Below are positions 44,176 through 53,900 of a stretch of 64,000 bases of DNA, piece by piece. Positions within the stretch are counted from its first letter, which is position 1, and every line of letters starts with the position of its first letter. The stretch spans positions 2,542,001 through 2,606,000 of the forward strand of contig NZ_CP037954.1 of NCBI RefSeq assembly GCF_004359195.1, written 5' to 3'. The notes beneath the pieces are model-generated. The model did no database searches, was not told the DNA's origin, and saw only the letters and a list, made by a program, of their open reading frames with translations. The DNA comes from Chryseobacterium salivictor (GTDB lineage Bacteria > Bacteroidota > Bacteroidia > Flavobacteriales > Weeksellaceae). A program made the translations under genes and the position numbers.

Positions 44176-44217
44176 AAAGAGTAAAGATTTCTCTTTTTTC
44201 TTTTCTCTTTACTCTTT
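44176..44217 (+). promoter_or_regulatory. intercistronic hairpin between atpD and atpC
   Basis: AAAGAGTAAAG (44176-44186) and CTTTACTCTTT (44207-44217) are perfect 11-bp arms around a T-rich loop. No T-run follows, so it may stabilise or attenuate the transcript, setting the beta:epsilon ratio. Function is inferred. Confidence 0.55.
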
Positions 44218-44230
44218 AAGTCTAAAAGAT

Positions 44231-44512
44231 ATGAATATAAAAATTTTAACTCCGGAATTCGTGATTTTTGAAGGTGAAGTGAAATCGGTTTTGCTTCCCG
44301 GAAAAAGTGGAGAATTCCATATCATGAAAGATCACGCCGCTATTGTTACTTCCTTAAATTCAGGGAAAATCAAAGTGTTCACGAATGAAATCAAGGAGGA
44401 ATACAGTCATCATTTCATCAGAGAAAATGAAAAAGAAAGTGTATTTTCTTTTACGATGAAAAGTGGAGTGGTAGAATTCAGCAATAATAAAGGAATTATT
44501 CTGGCTGAATAA
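44231..44512 (+). CDS. atpC: F1F0 ATP synthase subunit epsilon, short form
   Basis: A 93-residue epsilon subunit: MNIKILTPEFVIFEGEVKSV and LLPGKSGEFHIMKDHAAIVT are the beta-sandwich N-terminal domain. The protein ends at about the point where the two-helix C-terminal domain would begin; a typical epsilon is about 130-140 residues. The inhibitory C-terminal arm is therefore absent. Short forms like this are known in Bacteroidota (recollection), so it is probably not a truncation by mutation. Confidence 0.93.
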   Translation: MNIKILTPEFVIFEGEVKSVLLPGKSGEFHIMKDHAAIVTSLNSGKIKVFTNEIKEEYSHHFIRENEKESVFSFTMKSGVVEFSNNKGIILAE

Positions 44513-44531
44513 AAATCCTTTTTAAATAAAT

Positions 44532-44565
44532 AAAATCCCGTCTTTGAAAAAAAGACGGGATTTTT
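44532..44565 (+). terminator. atpC terminator
   Basis: AAAATCCCGTCTTT (44532-44545) pairs perfectly with AAAGACGGGATTTT (44551-44564), with another T following. Confidence 0.92.
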
Positions 44566-44670
44566 ATTATCATTTCAACTAATTAATATTTCAGATTTTG
44601 TAACAAGAATGACAATGTATTTCCGGTTAAATTTTAATTTGTGAATTTTTGACAAATTTTTCCAGATCAG

Positions 44671-45426
44671 TTAATTTCCTATTTTTTCTTGTCGGTGAGC
44701 TACAATTATTAAAGCAACCATAATGATGATTGAAACGAAAGAAGCATTTAAAGTTCCTAAATCTAACCCGCCCTTAGCGAGAGGTTTGGTTAAAAAATCA
44801 CCAAAGGTGGCACCAAACGGCCGGCTAAAAACAAAGGCGATCCAAAATAAAAGGATGTGGTTAATTTTGGTGTAAGAATGCAGAACAACCACCACGAGAA
44901 TAACGGCAAAAGTAATCAACGCGCCCACAAGATAACTGAATCCTAACCCATCATTTAAATAGTCACCGAAAGCGGTTCCTAAACTGTTAGAAAATAGTAC
45001 TGCAACCCAAAAAAAGATTTCCTTTTCTTTTTCGAATATAGGATAGACTTCAAGATTCCGGTATTTTTTATACCAAAAATAAAGAGTGAGCATTAAAAAA
45101 GTGACCAGAACCAAACTTCCGACAGCATAACCTAAATGCAAACTGCGGTCGATAAAATCTGAAATTTCTGTACCTAAAGTCGTTGTGCCAATAATCACCA
45201 GCCAGAAAAAAGCAGGAATAAATTTTTTCGATGAAAGTTGTAAGTAGAGGGTAAATAAAAAGAAAACGAGTGTGATTGCAATTCCGAAAAGATATCCTAA
45301 ATCGAGCGTCTGAGCAATAAAATCTCCTAAAGTTTCGCCAAGTGTTGTGGCCACAATTTTCATCAACCAAAAAAGCAAGGTGATTTTTGCTATTTTATTA
45401 AAGAAAAGATCTTCAGCGAAATTCAT
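44671..45426 (-). CDS. COG4705-type multi-pass membrane protein with fourfold internal repeat
   Basis: A 251-residue protein with about eight hydrophobic helices. Four repeats each carry a TxLGxxxxDF motif: TTLGETLGDFIAQTLDLGY, TTLGTEISDFIDRSLHLGY, NSLGTAFGDYLNDGLGFSY and RPFGATFGDFLTKPLAKGG. This matches the COG4705 membrane-anchored family. The acidic residue after LG(x4) is conserved in all four repeats, suggesting a polar site within the membrane; transport or metal handling is possible but unproven. It is monocistronic. Confidence 0.78.
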   Translation of the reverse strand: MNFAEDLFFNKIAKITLLFWLMKIVATTLGETLGDFIAQTLDLGYLFGIAITLVFFLFTLYLQLSSKKFIPAFFWLVIIGTTTLGTEISDFIDRSLHLGYAVGSLVLVTFLMLTLYFWYKKYRNLEVYPIFEKEKEIFFWVAVLFSNSLGTAFGDYLNDGLGFSYLVGALITFAVILVVVVLHSYTKINHILLFWIAFVFSRPFGATFGDFLTKPLAKGGLDLGTLNASFVSIIIMVALIIVAHRQEKIGN

Positions 45427-45545
45427 ATTCGTTCATTTAAATTTGAATACTTGAACTTTGATCAAGTATTTCTTTAGTAAAAATAATCTTTTTTAATGTT
45501 GAGTCGGTTTAAATTTCAAATAAATATTTTGAACAGTATATAAAA

Positions 45546-47741
45546 TTATAAACTCAGAATAACTCCGTTTTCCTTTAATTGTTGAATTGGTTTTGAAAAC
45601 CAGAATAATTCGAAATCTTCAAAGGATTCTTCAAACTGAGTCTTGAGTTGTTGAAGCGTTATTTTTTTAGGATTTTCTGTAGAATTTTCGGTAAATATTT
45701 TCATCAGCCAGTCTGCTTTTTCTTTTTCCAGTTCTATTTTTACAATATTGGTTTTAAGATGAAAAATCAGTCGCGAATATTCAAAAGAACCTGCTTTCGT
45801 TCTTTTTACAAAGTTCTCGACATTCGCATTTTTATCCAGAAAAATTAACTTTGAATTTCCTTTAAAAATAAAACTATCTTCTTCTAAAAGACAATCATGA
45901 ATATAATCGGGATGAATGGTTGTTTTGGGAATTTTAAAATCGAACCAGTCTTTTAACGGTAGATCAAAATTAATTCCGTGCATAAAATTGAACAGCGATT
46001 TCTTTAATCCAAAACTGAATTTGCTGTGGTCAATTCCTGTTTCATCGGTAAAATCGATATCGTTGTGGGCAAAAAGTATTTCCTTGTTTAAAGGTTTTAC
46101 ACCAAACTCTTCTGGGCGGTTTCCGATAGGCGAGTGCGCAGTCATGGCAAACTGATGCCAGAAACCACTTTGTACAATCCCCATTTCAAAAAGCTGACGC
46201 ACCATTTCTAAAGAATCCACCGTTTCCTGAACCGTTTGCGTCGGAAATCCGTACATTAAATAGGAGTGAACCATAATGCCGGCTTCGGTGAAATTTCGCG
46301 TTACTTTTGCGACCTGATCCACAGAAACTCCTTTGTCAATTAATTTTAATAATCGATCACTTGCTACTTCCAATCCGCCGGAAACTGCTACCAAACCTGA
46401 AGTTTTTAATAAGAAACATAAATCTTTACTGAAGCTTTTTTCAAACCGGATATTCGTCCACCAAGTCACCACGAGATTCCGGCGTAAGATTTCTAAAGCA
46501 ACTTCTCTCATTAAAGCTGGAGGCGCGGCTTCGTCCACAAAATGAAAACCTGATTCACCCGTTTGGGCAATCAATTCTTCCATTCTATCTACCAAAATTT
46601 TAGCGGAAATGGGTTCGTAAATTTTAATATAATCTAAAGAAATATCGCAAAAAGTACATTTCCCCCAATAGCAACCGTGCGCCATGGTGAGTTTATTCCA
46701 CCGGCCGTCGCTCCATAAACTGTGCATCGGATTGGCAATTTCTATAACGGAAATATACTGGTCTAAAAGTAAATCGGTATAATCCGGCGTTCCTATAAGA
46801 GCCTGTTTATAATCTGATCTCGCCGTATTGTTTTTATATTTTACTTCCTGATTTTCTAAGATAAAAGTTCTTTTGAATTCCCCTTCAAAAATTTCTTTGT
46901 TTAAAATTACATTTTCGAAAACCAATTCAATCGGCAATTCGCCATCATCTAAAGTGATATAATCGAAAAATTCAAAGACGCGCGGATCTTTCAATTCTCT
47001 TAATTCGGTGTTCGGAAAACCGCCGCCCATAGCCGTTTTCAGTCCGGGATAATTTTCTTTAATGAATTTTACAGACCTGAACGCGGCGTATAAATTCCCG
47101 GGAAAGGGAACTGAAAAACAGACCAGTTTTGGCTGAACGAAATCTATTTTCTCCTTTAATAATTTTAAGGTAAATTCATCGGTAAAAGTTGGAGGAGCAT
47201 TTAACTTTAAATAAAGTTCATCAAAGGAATTGGCGCTTTGCCCAATACGTTCGGCATATCTGCTGAAACCGAAATCTGCATCGATATTTTCAACGATATA
47301 ATCTGAAATATCTTCCAGATATAAAGTCGCCAGATGTTTTGCTTTATCCTGCAAACCCATATTTCCGAAAGCAAATTCCATGTCGTCCAACTGATTGAAA
47401 CGGGACGCTTCGGGCAGAAAATTCATACTGCAGATTTGTCTCGCTAAGGTAGGATTATGATTCTGCAGAAAAAGAACGACCTGATCGATAGTCTTCATAT
47501 ATTCTTCGCGTAAAGCAAAAATCCGTTTTGAATTTTCAGAGGTGTTGACCAGATCGATATTTTCCCCGAATATTTTTTGAATTCCTCTTTTTGAAAACAG
47601 TTCTAAGATCACTTCGATTCCCAGATCAATCTGATAACTTGAAATATTTTTAGTATTCAAAAACCCTTTAATATAAGCGGTCGCCGGATAAGGAGTATTG
47701 AGTTGGGTAAAAGGTGGAGTGATGAGGAGCAGATCTTTCAA
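45546..47741 (-). CDS. B12-binding-type radical SAM protein
   Basis: A 731-residue enzyme. An N-terminal region begins KDLLLITPPFTQLNTPYPAT. A Rossmann-like cobalamin-binding-type domain includes PKLVCFSVPFPGNLYAAFRS and KTAMGGGFPNTE (about 204-245). The radical SAM domain has HGCYWGKCTFCD with cysteines at 357, 362 and 365. SAM-binding segments GGLEVASDRLLKLIDKG and YLMYGFPTQT follow. It would cleave S-adenosylmethionine reductively to start radical chemistry; the substrate is unknown. The cysteine spacing is C-x4-C-x2-C, not the standard C-x3-C-x2-C. No DxHxxG cobalamin motif is visible, so cobalamin use is doubtful. Confidence 0.85.
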   Translation of the reverse strand: MKDLLLITPPFTQLNTPYPATAYIKGFLNTKNISSYQIDLGIEVILELFSKRGIQKIFGENIDLVNTSENSKRIFALREEYMKTIDQVVLFLQNHNPTLARQICSMNFLPEASRFNQLDDMEFAFGNMGLQDKAKHLATLYLEDISDYIVENIDADFGFSRYAERIGQSANSFDELYLKLNAPPTFTDEFTLKLLKEKIDFVQPKLVCFSVPFPGNLYAAFRSVKFIKENYPGLKTAMGGGFPNTELRELKDPRVFEFFDYITLDDGELPIELVFENVILNKEIFEGEFKRTFILENQEVKYKNNTARSDYKQALIGTPDYTDLLLDQYISVIEIANPMHSLWSDGRWNKLTMAHGCYWGKCTFCDISLDYIKIYEPISAKILVDRMEELIAQTGESGFHFVDEAAPPALMREVALEILRRNLVVTWWTNIRFEKSFSKDLCFLLKTSGLVAVSGGLEVASDRLLKLIDKGVSVDQVAKVTRNFTEAGIMVHSYLMYGFPTQTVQETVDSLEMVRQLFEMGIVQSGFWHQFAMTAHSPIGNRPEEFGVKPLNKEILFAHNDIDFTDETGIDHSKFSFGLKKSLFNFMHGINFDLPLKDWFDFKIPKTTIHPDYIHDCLLEEDSFIFKGNSKLIFLDKNANVENFVKRTKAGSFEYSRLIFHLKTNIVKIELEKEKADWLMKIFTENSTENPKKITLQQLKTQFEESFEDFELFWFSKPIQQLKENGVILSL

Positions 47742-47802
47742 GCGTTTTCTTTTTGCAAATTTATTTTAAATCTTTGGAATTACGGCCATTGATTTTATTT
47801 TG

Positions 47803-47834
47803 AAAAAACCGCCAGATCATTCTAACGGTTTTTT
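47803..47834 (-). terminator. terminator of the Gre-type gene
   Basis: AAAAAACCG (47803-47811) pairs with CGGTTTTTT (47826-47834); transcription from the minus strand runs into Ts before the radical SAM start. Confidence 0.8.
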
Positions 47835-47857
47835 AGTTCATTAATTTTTAATATCAA

Positions 47858-48268
47858 TTACAAATCAAAATCTCCGGCAGATTCTGGCTGATAAATTACT
47901 TCATCAATAACAATTTTGGTCATTCCGGACGGAATCAGCCAGTCGATTTCGTCACCAACACGGTAGCCGATCAATGCCGAAGCAACCGACGAAAAGATGG
48001 AGATTTTACGTTCCTTAATATTGGCATCAGCGGGATAAACCAGTTGAAATTCCATGGTCGTTTTATTATTCTGAAAGTGAATTTTCACAATAGAATTCAT
48101 CGTTACAACATCGGGTTCAATTTTGTCCTGTTCTACAATTTTTGCAGATTTCAGTTCTGCGAGTAGTTTCTCGGCTTCTTCTTTTTTGATGCTGTTCTTC
48201 GCTTTAGCGTCAGTAATCGATCTGTGGATTTTATTAAAATCCTGCTTGGTAATTATAACTTGACTCAT
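47858..48268 (-). CDS. GreA/GreB C-terminal domain protein (Rnk-like)
   Basis: A 136-residue protein. A short N-terminal coiled coil (NKIHRSITDAKAKNSIKKEE) is followed by the FKBP-like Gre C-terminal domain: DVVTMNSIVKIHFQ, FQLVYPADANIKERKISIFS, VASALIGYRVGDEIDWLIP. Like Rnk, it lacks the long coiled coil with acidic tip that Gre factors insert into RNA polymerase. A competitor or regulator of Gre factors is the family expectation. It lies downstream of the acyltransferase gene on the same strand, separated by a terminator. Confidence 0.87.
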   Translation of the reverse strand: MSQVIITKQDFNKIHRSITDAKAKNSIKKEEAEKLLAELKSAKIVEQDKIEPDVVTMNSIVKIHFQNNKTTMEFQLVYPADANIKERKISIFSSVASALIGYRVGDEIDWLIPSGMTKIVIDEVIYQPESAGDFDL

Positions 48269-48290
48269 GTTTTTAATGGGTATATCATAA

Positions 48291-48317
48291 AAAACCGCCT
48301 GAATTTTTCAAACGGTC
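48291..48317 (-). terminator. terminator downstream of the acyltransferase gene
   Basis: ACCG (48294-48297) with CGGT (48313-48316), plus an inner TGAA/TTCA pairing, followed by Ts on the minus strand. Confidence 0.6.
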
Positions 48318-48343
48318 TATATAAAAATATATTTTGAAAAATT

Positions 48344-49618
48344 TTATGATTCTTTAAATTGAAGTTGTTTTTCCTCCAACAGTTTTTGCTCCTGCTCTTT
48401 GTAAAAGCCCGAAACTAATTTCTCATGAATCGCTTCAAATGCCGCCAGTGTTTCATTAATTTCTGAATCGGTGTGGGAAGCGGTTGGAATTAATCTTAAT
48501 AAAATCATTCCTTTTGGAATCACCGGATAAATTACGACAGAAGTGAAAATCCCGAAATTCTCGCGTAAATCTCTGGAAAGTAGGGTAGCTTCTACCGTTG
48601 AACCTTCCATCATCACTGGAGTTACACAGGTATTAGATCCTCCCAGATTGAATCCTCTTTCCAGTAAACCATTTTGTAATTTACGAACGTTTTCCCAAAG
48701 CTTTGCTTTGATTTCCGGTCTTGAGCGTAATAAGTCCAATCTTTTCAAACCTCCGATAACCATTGGCATTGTTAAAGATTTTGCAAAAACCTGTGACCGC
48801 AAATTATATTTTAGAATTCTGATGATATCTTTATCTGCTGCGATAAATGCTCCGAAACCTGCCATTGATTTAGCAAAAGTAGAGAAGTACACATCGATCT
48901 GATCTTGGCAACCTTGCTCTTCACCGGCACCGGCACCTGTTTTTCCTAAAGTTCCAAATCCGTGCGCATCATCAACCAATAACCGGAAATCGAATTTTGA
49001 TTTTAAATCACAGATTTCTTTGATTTTTCCCTGCATTCCGCGCATTCCGAAAACACCTTCAGTAATCACTAAAATTCCACCGCCTTGCTCCTGTGCCACT
49101 TTAGTTGCTCTGATAAGATTTTTTTCTAAACTCGCAATATCATTATGCTTATAAGTAAAGCTTTTACCCATGTGAAGACGTACTCCATCAACGATACAAG
49201 CATGTGAATCTGCATCATATACGATAACATCATGTCTTCCGACTAAAGCATCAATGGTAGAAACCATTCCCTGATAACCGAAATTTAATAAATAGGCAGA
49301 TTCCTTTTCTACGAATTCTGCTAATTCTCTTTCTAATTGTTGATGTTGATCTGTTTCACCAGACATTGCTCTCGCTCCCATCGGATAAAACATTCCGTAT
49401 TCAGCGGCAGCTTTCGCATCAGCTTCTAAAACTTCTGGATGGTTACAAAGACCTAAGTAATCATTAGCGCTCCAAAAAATGACTTCTCTTCCTTGAAATT
49501 TCATTCTTGGGCCGATCGGACCTTCTAGTTTTGGGAAAACAAAATAACCCTCGGCGTAATCTGCAAATTGTCCTAAGGGACCTGGGTTTTCTCTAAGGCG
49601 ATCAAAAATATCTTTCAT
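48344..49618 (-). CDS. PLP-dependent alpha-oxoamine synthase, probable cysteate/serine C-fatty-acyltransferase
   Basis: A 424-residue member of the KBL/SPT/BioF family: FWSANDYLGLCNHPEV, MGARAMSGETDQHQQLE, ITEGVFGMRG, LVDDAHGFGTLGKTG, and FSTFAKSMAGFGAFIA, where Lys is the PLP Schiff-base residue. The family condenses an amino acid with an acyl thioester. A homologue is required for capnine synthesis in Flavobacterium johnsoniae (cysteate-fatty acyltransferase). Adjacency to a cysteine-synthase-like gene supports cysteate over serine as substrate here, by inference. The charged C-terminal extension (KEQEQKLLEEKQLQFKES) is unusual for BioF. Confidence 0.82.
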   Translation of the reverse strand: MKDIFDRLRENPGPLGQFADYAEGYFVFPKLEGPIGPRMKFQGREVIFWSANDYLGLCNHPEVLEADAKAAAEYGMFYPMGARAMSGETDQHQQLERELAEFVEKESAYLLNFGYQGMVSTIDALVGRHDVIVYDADSHACIVDGVRLHMGKSFTYKHNDIASLEKNLIRATKVAQEQGGGILVITEGVFGMRGMQGKIKEICDLKSKFDFRLLVDDAHGFGTLGKTGAGAGEEQGCQDQIDVYFSTFAKSMAGFGAFIAADKDIIRILKYNLRSQVFAKSLTMPMVIGGLKRLDLLRSRPEIKAKLWENVRKLQNGLLERGFNLGGSNTCVTPVMMEGSTVEATLLSRDLRENFGIFTSVVIYPVIPKGMILLRLIPTASHTDSEINETLAAFEAIHEKLVSGFYKEQEQKLLEEKQLQFKES

Positions 49619-49668
49619 TATTATTTTATTGTTTTTAAATACTCAAAGTTAATTAAATTAAACTAAAA

Positions 49669-49696
49669 AAACCTTTTGCTTACTACAAAAAGGTTT
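49669..49696 (-). terminator. terminator between the two sulfonolipid genes
   Basis: AAACCTTTT (49669-49677) and AAAAGGTTT (49688-49696) are perfect 9-bp arms with a T-run on the minus strand, so the genes may be transcribed separately or by partial read-through. Confidence 0.8.
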
Positions 49697-49718
49697 ATTC
49701 GCTATTTTTGGTTTTTTA

Positions 49719-50756
49719 TTATTTTATCAGTTCTGTTTTGTAAACTTCGTCATAATTATGGACTCCATTATTAACGAATCCCTGTTCTGCCATCCATTCG
49801 TCGCTGTAGACTTTAGTGATATATCTGGAACCGTGATCGGGGAATATGACCACCACTAAATCATCTTTTGTGAATTCATGAGAATTTGCATACTGCAAAA
49901 GTCCCTGTGTCACTGCGCCTGTAGTATAACCGCCCATAATCGCTTCCTTCAAAGCAATCTCGCGGGTTCTGTAAGCCGCCATTTCATCATTTACGCGAAC
50001 GAATTCATCGATCTTGTCAAATAATAAAGCAGATGGGATCAGGTTTTTCCCCATTCCCTCTATCTGGTAAGGATGAATATCTTCTTTATGAATTTCGCCG
50101 GTTTCATGATAACTTTTCAGAATAGATCCCGATGCATCAACGCCAATCACTTTAATGGCAGGATTTTTTTCCTTTAAAAATTTTGCAGAACCTGATAAAG
50201 TTCCTCCAGTTCCTGTACAGGCAATCAGGTGAGTAATTTTACCTTCTGTCTGTTCCCAAATTTCGGGACCAGTTGTCCGGTAATGTGCGTCAATATTTAA
50301 CTCGTTAAAGTACTGATTGATATATATAGAATCGGGCGTTTCAGAAGCTACTCTTTTCGCAACTTCGTAATAAGATCTGGGATCATCTGCCGCTACATTT
50401 GCGGGGCAAATATAAACCGTCGCACCCAAAGCTTTCAGATAGGCGATTTTTTCTTTTTTTGTTTTATCACTTACGGCAAGAATACAATGATAGCCTTTGA
50501 TAATACAAACCATGGCAATTGAGAAACCGGTATTTCCGGAAGTTGTTTCTACCACGGTTGAACCGGGTTTTAACAAGCCTTTTCTCTCAGCAGCTTCAAT
50601 GATATGAATTGCAATTCTGTCCTTTGTAGAATGGCCGGGATTAAAAGATTCTAATTTAGCATATACTGTGGCGGGAATCTCTTTTGTAACTTCATTTAGT
50701 TTCACCAAAGGAGTATTCCCAATTAAGCCCAGAATGTTATCGTGAACATTAGTCAT
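49719..50756 (-). CDS. PLP-dependent cysteine-synthase-like enzyme, candidate cysteate synthase
   Basis: A 345-residue fold-type II PLP enzyme. LIGNTPLVKLNEV opens the domain, SFNPGHSTKDRIA (about 38-50) carries the PLP lysine, ETTSGNTGFSIAM (about 69-81) binds the substrate carboxylate, and GTGGTLSGSAKFL binds phosphate. The STKDR variant of the usual SVKDR, and a C-terminal tail past the core, set it apart from housekeeping CysK/CysM. In sulfonolipid producers a homologue makes cysteate for condensation with fatty acyl groups. The neighbouring gene is the matching acyltransferase, so I call it candidate cysteate synthase; a cystathionine-beta-synthase-like or plain cysteine synthase remains possible. 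Confidence 0.72.
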   Translation of the reverse strand: MTNVHDNILGLIGNTPLVKLNEVTKEIPATVYAKLESFNPGHSTKDRIAIHIIEAAERKGLLKPGSTVVETTSGNTGFSIAMVCIIKGYHCILAVSDKTKKEKIAYLKALGATVYICPANVAADDPRSYYEVAKRVASETPDSIYINQYFNELNIDAHYRTTGPEIWEQTEGKITHLIACTGTGGTLSGSAKFLKEKNPAIKVIGVDASGSILKSYHETGEIHKEDIHPYQIEGMGKNLIPSALLFDKIDEFVRVNDEMAAYRTREIALKEAIMGGYTTGAVTQGLLQYANSHEFTKDDLVVVIFPDHGSRYITKVYSDEWMAEQGFVNNGVHNYDEVYKTELIK

Positions 50757-50982
50757 TATTTAGTCATTTTAGTCTATTAAAACCGTGTGCAAAAATACTA
50801 AAAAATTAATAAGTCAACAATTAAAACCCATGTTTGTATTTCAATGTATGAGAAATATCACTTTAATAATCTATAATTCTGCGATCTGCAATTTTTCAAA
50901 AATCAAGCCAATTGCTTAAATTTTGTTAAAATCAATGGATAATAAGTTAAAAACCTTATTTTCGCAATATTGAAAATTTAAT
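50757..50982. other. divergent promoter region
   Basis: About 225 AT-rich bases between the divergent cysteine-synthase-like and DUF2723 genes. TATTTTCG at 50957-50964 is one base off the -7 consensus, 19 bases before the DUF2723 ATG. Nothing else is supported. Confidence 0.45.
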
Positions 50983-53900
50983 ATGAAAAATTGGTCTTTT
51001 AAACAGTGGAATACGCTATTAGGATGGGTAGTATTCGGCATTGCATTTTTTACTTATTTATCAACCATCGAACCGAATTTCAGTTTCTGGGACTGTGGCG
51101 AGTATATTTCTTCAGCGGTAAAGCTGGAAGTAACCCACGCTCCCGGAGCAGCACTTTTCCAATTGGTTGGGGCCGTTTTTGCAGTATTTGCTTTTGGTAA
51201 CGGTGAACATTATTCGGTTGTTATCAATGCAATGTCTGCTTTATTCAGCGCATTTACAATACTGTTCCTCTTTTGGACCATTACGCATCTTGTTCGAAGA
51301 TTGCTACACAAAGATTTTAATGATATTACAAAACATCAGGAAATATCCATTCTGTTTGCCGGAGTGATCGGCGCTCTGTGTTTTACCTTTTCAGATACGT
51401 TCTGGTTTTCTGCTGTAGAAGGAGAAGTTTATTCGATGGCATCAATGTTTATCGCACTTTTGTTATGGTTAATAACGAAATGGGAAAATGAGTATTTAGA
51501 GACTGATAATGAACGTTGGATTATTTTAATATTCTTTGTAACCGGTTTATCAGTAGGAGTTCACATGATGTGTATGCTTGTGATTCCAGCGGTTTGCTTT
51601 ATTTACTATGCCCGGAATTATGAATTTAGCTGGAAAAGTTTCCTTTGGGCTAATGTAATAACGCTGTTTATTCTGGCAACGGTATTTAAAGGAATCTTCC
51701 CTTTAATCATGACTTTGTTCGGTAAGTTAGAGATTTTCGCAGTAAATGGAATCGGTCTTCCCTTCCACTCAGGAACCATTGTTGCCTTTATTATTTTAAT
51801 ATCAATTTTCGTTTTCGCTCTTAAATACGCCCGAAAAGCAAAGAAAAGCCTTTATCAGACCATCGTTCTTTCTGTAATTTATATGATGATCGGTTTTTCA
51901 TGTTGGATGGTTATTCCAATCAGAGCCAATGCAAATCCACCAATGAATCTTAATGATCCTGACACCGCAATCGGCATGCTTGATTATTATAACCGGGAGC
52001 AATATGGTGACTGGCCAACTTCTTACGGTCAAAATTATACGGCTTATTTGGATGCGAACGGAATTCAGAAAAATGAAGATGGAAGCTTTAAAACGAAAAA
52101 AACGGGAGATGCCTACGAAAAGGATGAAAAAACCGGAACGTACCGAAAGGTAGGAGAGCGTTTTAATTATGTATTCAGTCCGGATCAGGTGAGTTTTTTA
52201 CCACGGATGTTCAATGAAGATAAAACGGTGATGGAAAACTATATCTCCATGTATGGGGCGCCCGATTTCACCTTTAATTATGGCAATGAAGATGTGGCAG
52301 ACAATCCGGAAGCGCACAAAATTTTTGATGATTTAAGAAAAAAGTACGAAGATGGAAGTATCAAAGCTGCAGATTATTTACAGGTAAAACCTTATAATTT
52401 AATCAATGTGCAAAGGCCTTCTTTAGGACAGAATTTAAATTATTTCTTCACCTTCCAAAACGGATATTATTTTGTAAGATATCTCATGTGGAACTTCGTC
52501 GGAAGACAAAATGACCTCGAAGGAAATATGGAAAATAACCGTGGAAACTGGATTTCCGGGATTCCATTCATCGATAATGCCATGTATGGTGACCAAAGCC
52601 AGATGCCTGCAAAATTCAAAAATGAAAGTACTGTTGGATTCTTCTTCTTACCGCTTATTTTGGGATTAATTGGTTTCTTTTTCCAACTGAACCGTGATTT
52701 CGGCAGATTCTATGCGATCCTGTCCTTATTTATTATTACCAGCGTCGGAATTATTTTCTATACCGGTGTGAAACCTTTTGAAGTTCGCGAAAGAGATTAT
52801 GCGATGGTGGGTTCTTTCTATGCTTTTGCAATTTGGATCGGACTGGGAGCTGGAGCCCTACTTTGGTATTTGCAGGAAAAAGTAAAATCTAATACTTTAA
52901 ATATCGGTGCCGGCGTTATTTTAATGGGAATTCCTCTGATGATGGGCTTCCAGAATTACAATGTACACGACAGAAGTCAGCGGTATTCCGCTTATGACTA
53001 CGCCTATTCGACTTTAAAATCGTTACCGAAAAATGATATTCTCTTTGTTTATGGAGATAATGACACTTATCCGATTTGGGGAATGCAGGAAACTTCCGGA
53101 CTTCGGGATGATGTGAAAGTAGTGAATTTCACTTTGCTTTCAACGCCCTGGAATATCGATCAGGTGAAGAGAAGAACCTACAATTCAATGCCGGTTCCTT
53201 CAGTATTTACGCATGAAGATTACCGGGACGGCACGAATGATCAGATCTTTTTGATGAACAAAAAAGACTGGGAAAATATCTTTGCCAATATGAAAGAGCA
53301 AGGTGCACCGGATGACGTTTTCCCTGAGTTCAGAAAATATCTGACCCAAGATTCGATGTCTTTAAAAGAAGCCGTCAACTTTATTAAAATGAAATCTGAC
53401 GATAAAGATCAAATTTTAAAAATGATTTTCGGTGAAGCTAAATTTGAGAAATTTAATTTCTTGCCGGTTTCAAAATTCATTTTACCCGTAAACAAAGCAA
53501 ATGCTTTAAAAGCCGGAACGATAGAGCAGAAAGATTTAGGGCAAGCGGTTGATCAGATTACCATCGATTACAAGAAAACCAGCATGTTCAAAAACAATTT
53601 GCTGTTGATGGATATCTTAGCAAACTTCGACTGGAAACGTCCGATTAATTTCTCTTCAGGCGGAATTTACGATCCGGAAAATCTTTTCTTTTTAGGGGAT
53701 TACTTACAGTACGACGGATTCAGTTACCGGTTGGTGCCAATTAAAACAATGGAACGGGAAGACGGCGAAATGGGCAGAGTAGATGCCAACTCTCTTTACA
53801 ACATTGTTAAAAATTACAAATGGGGTAATTTCAAGAATTTGAAAGTTCATTTTGATGAAACCTGTACCCAGAATATTGTGAGTTATAGAAGTTCCGCCAG

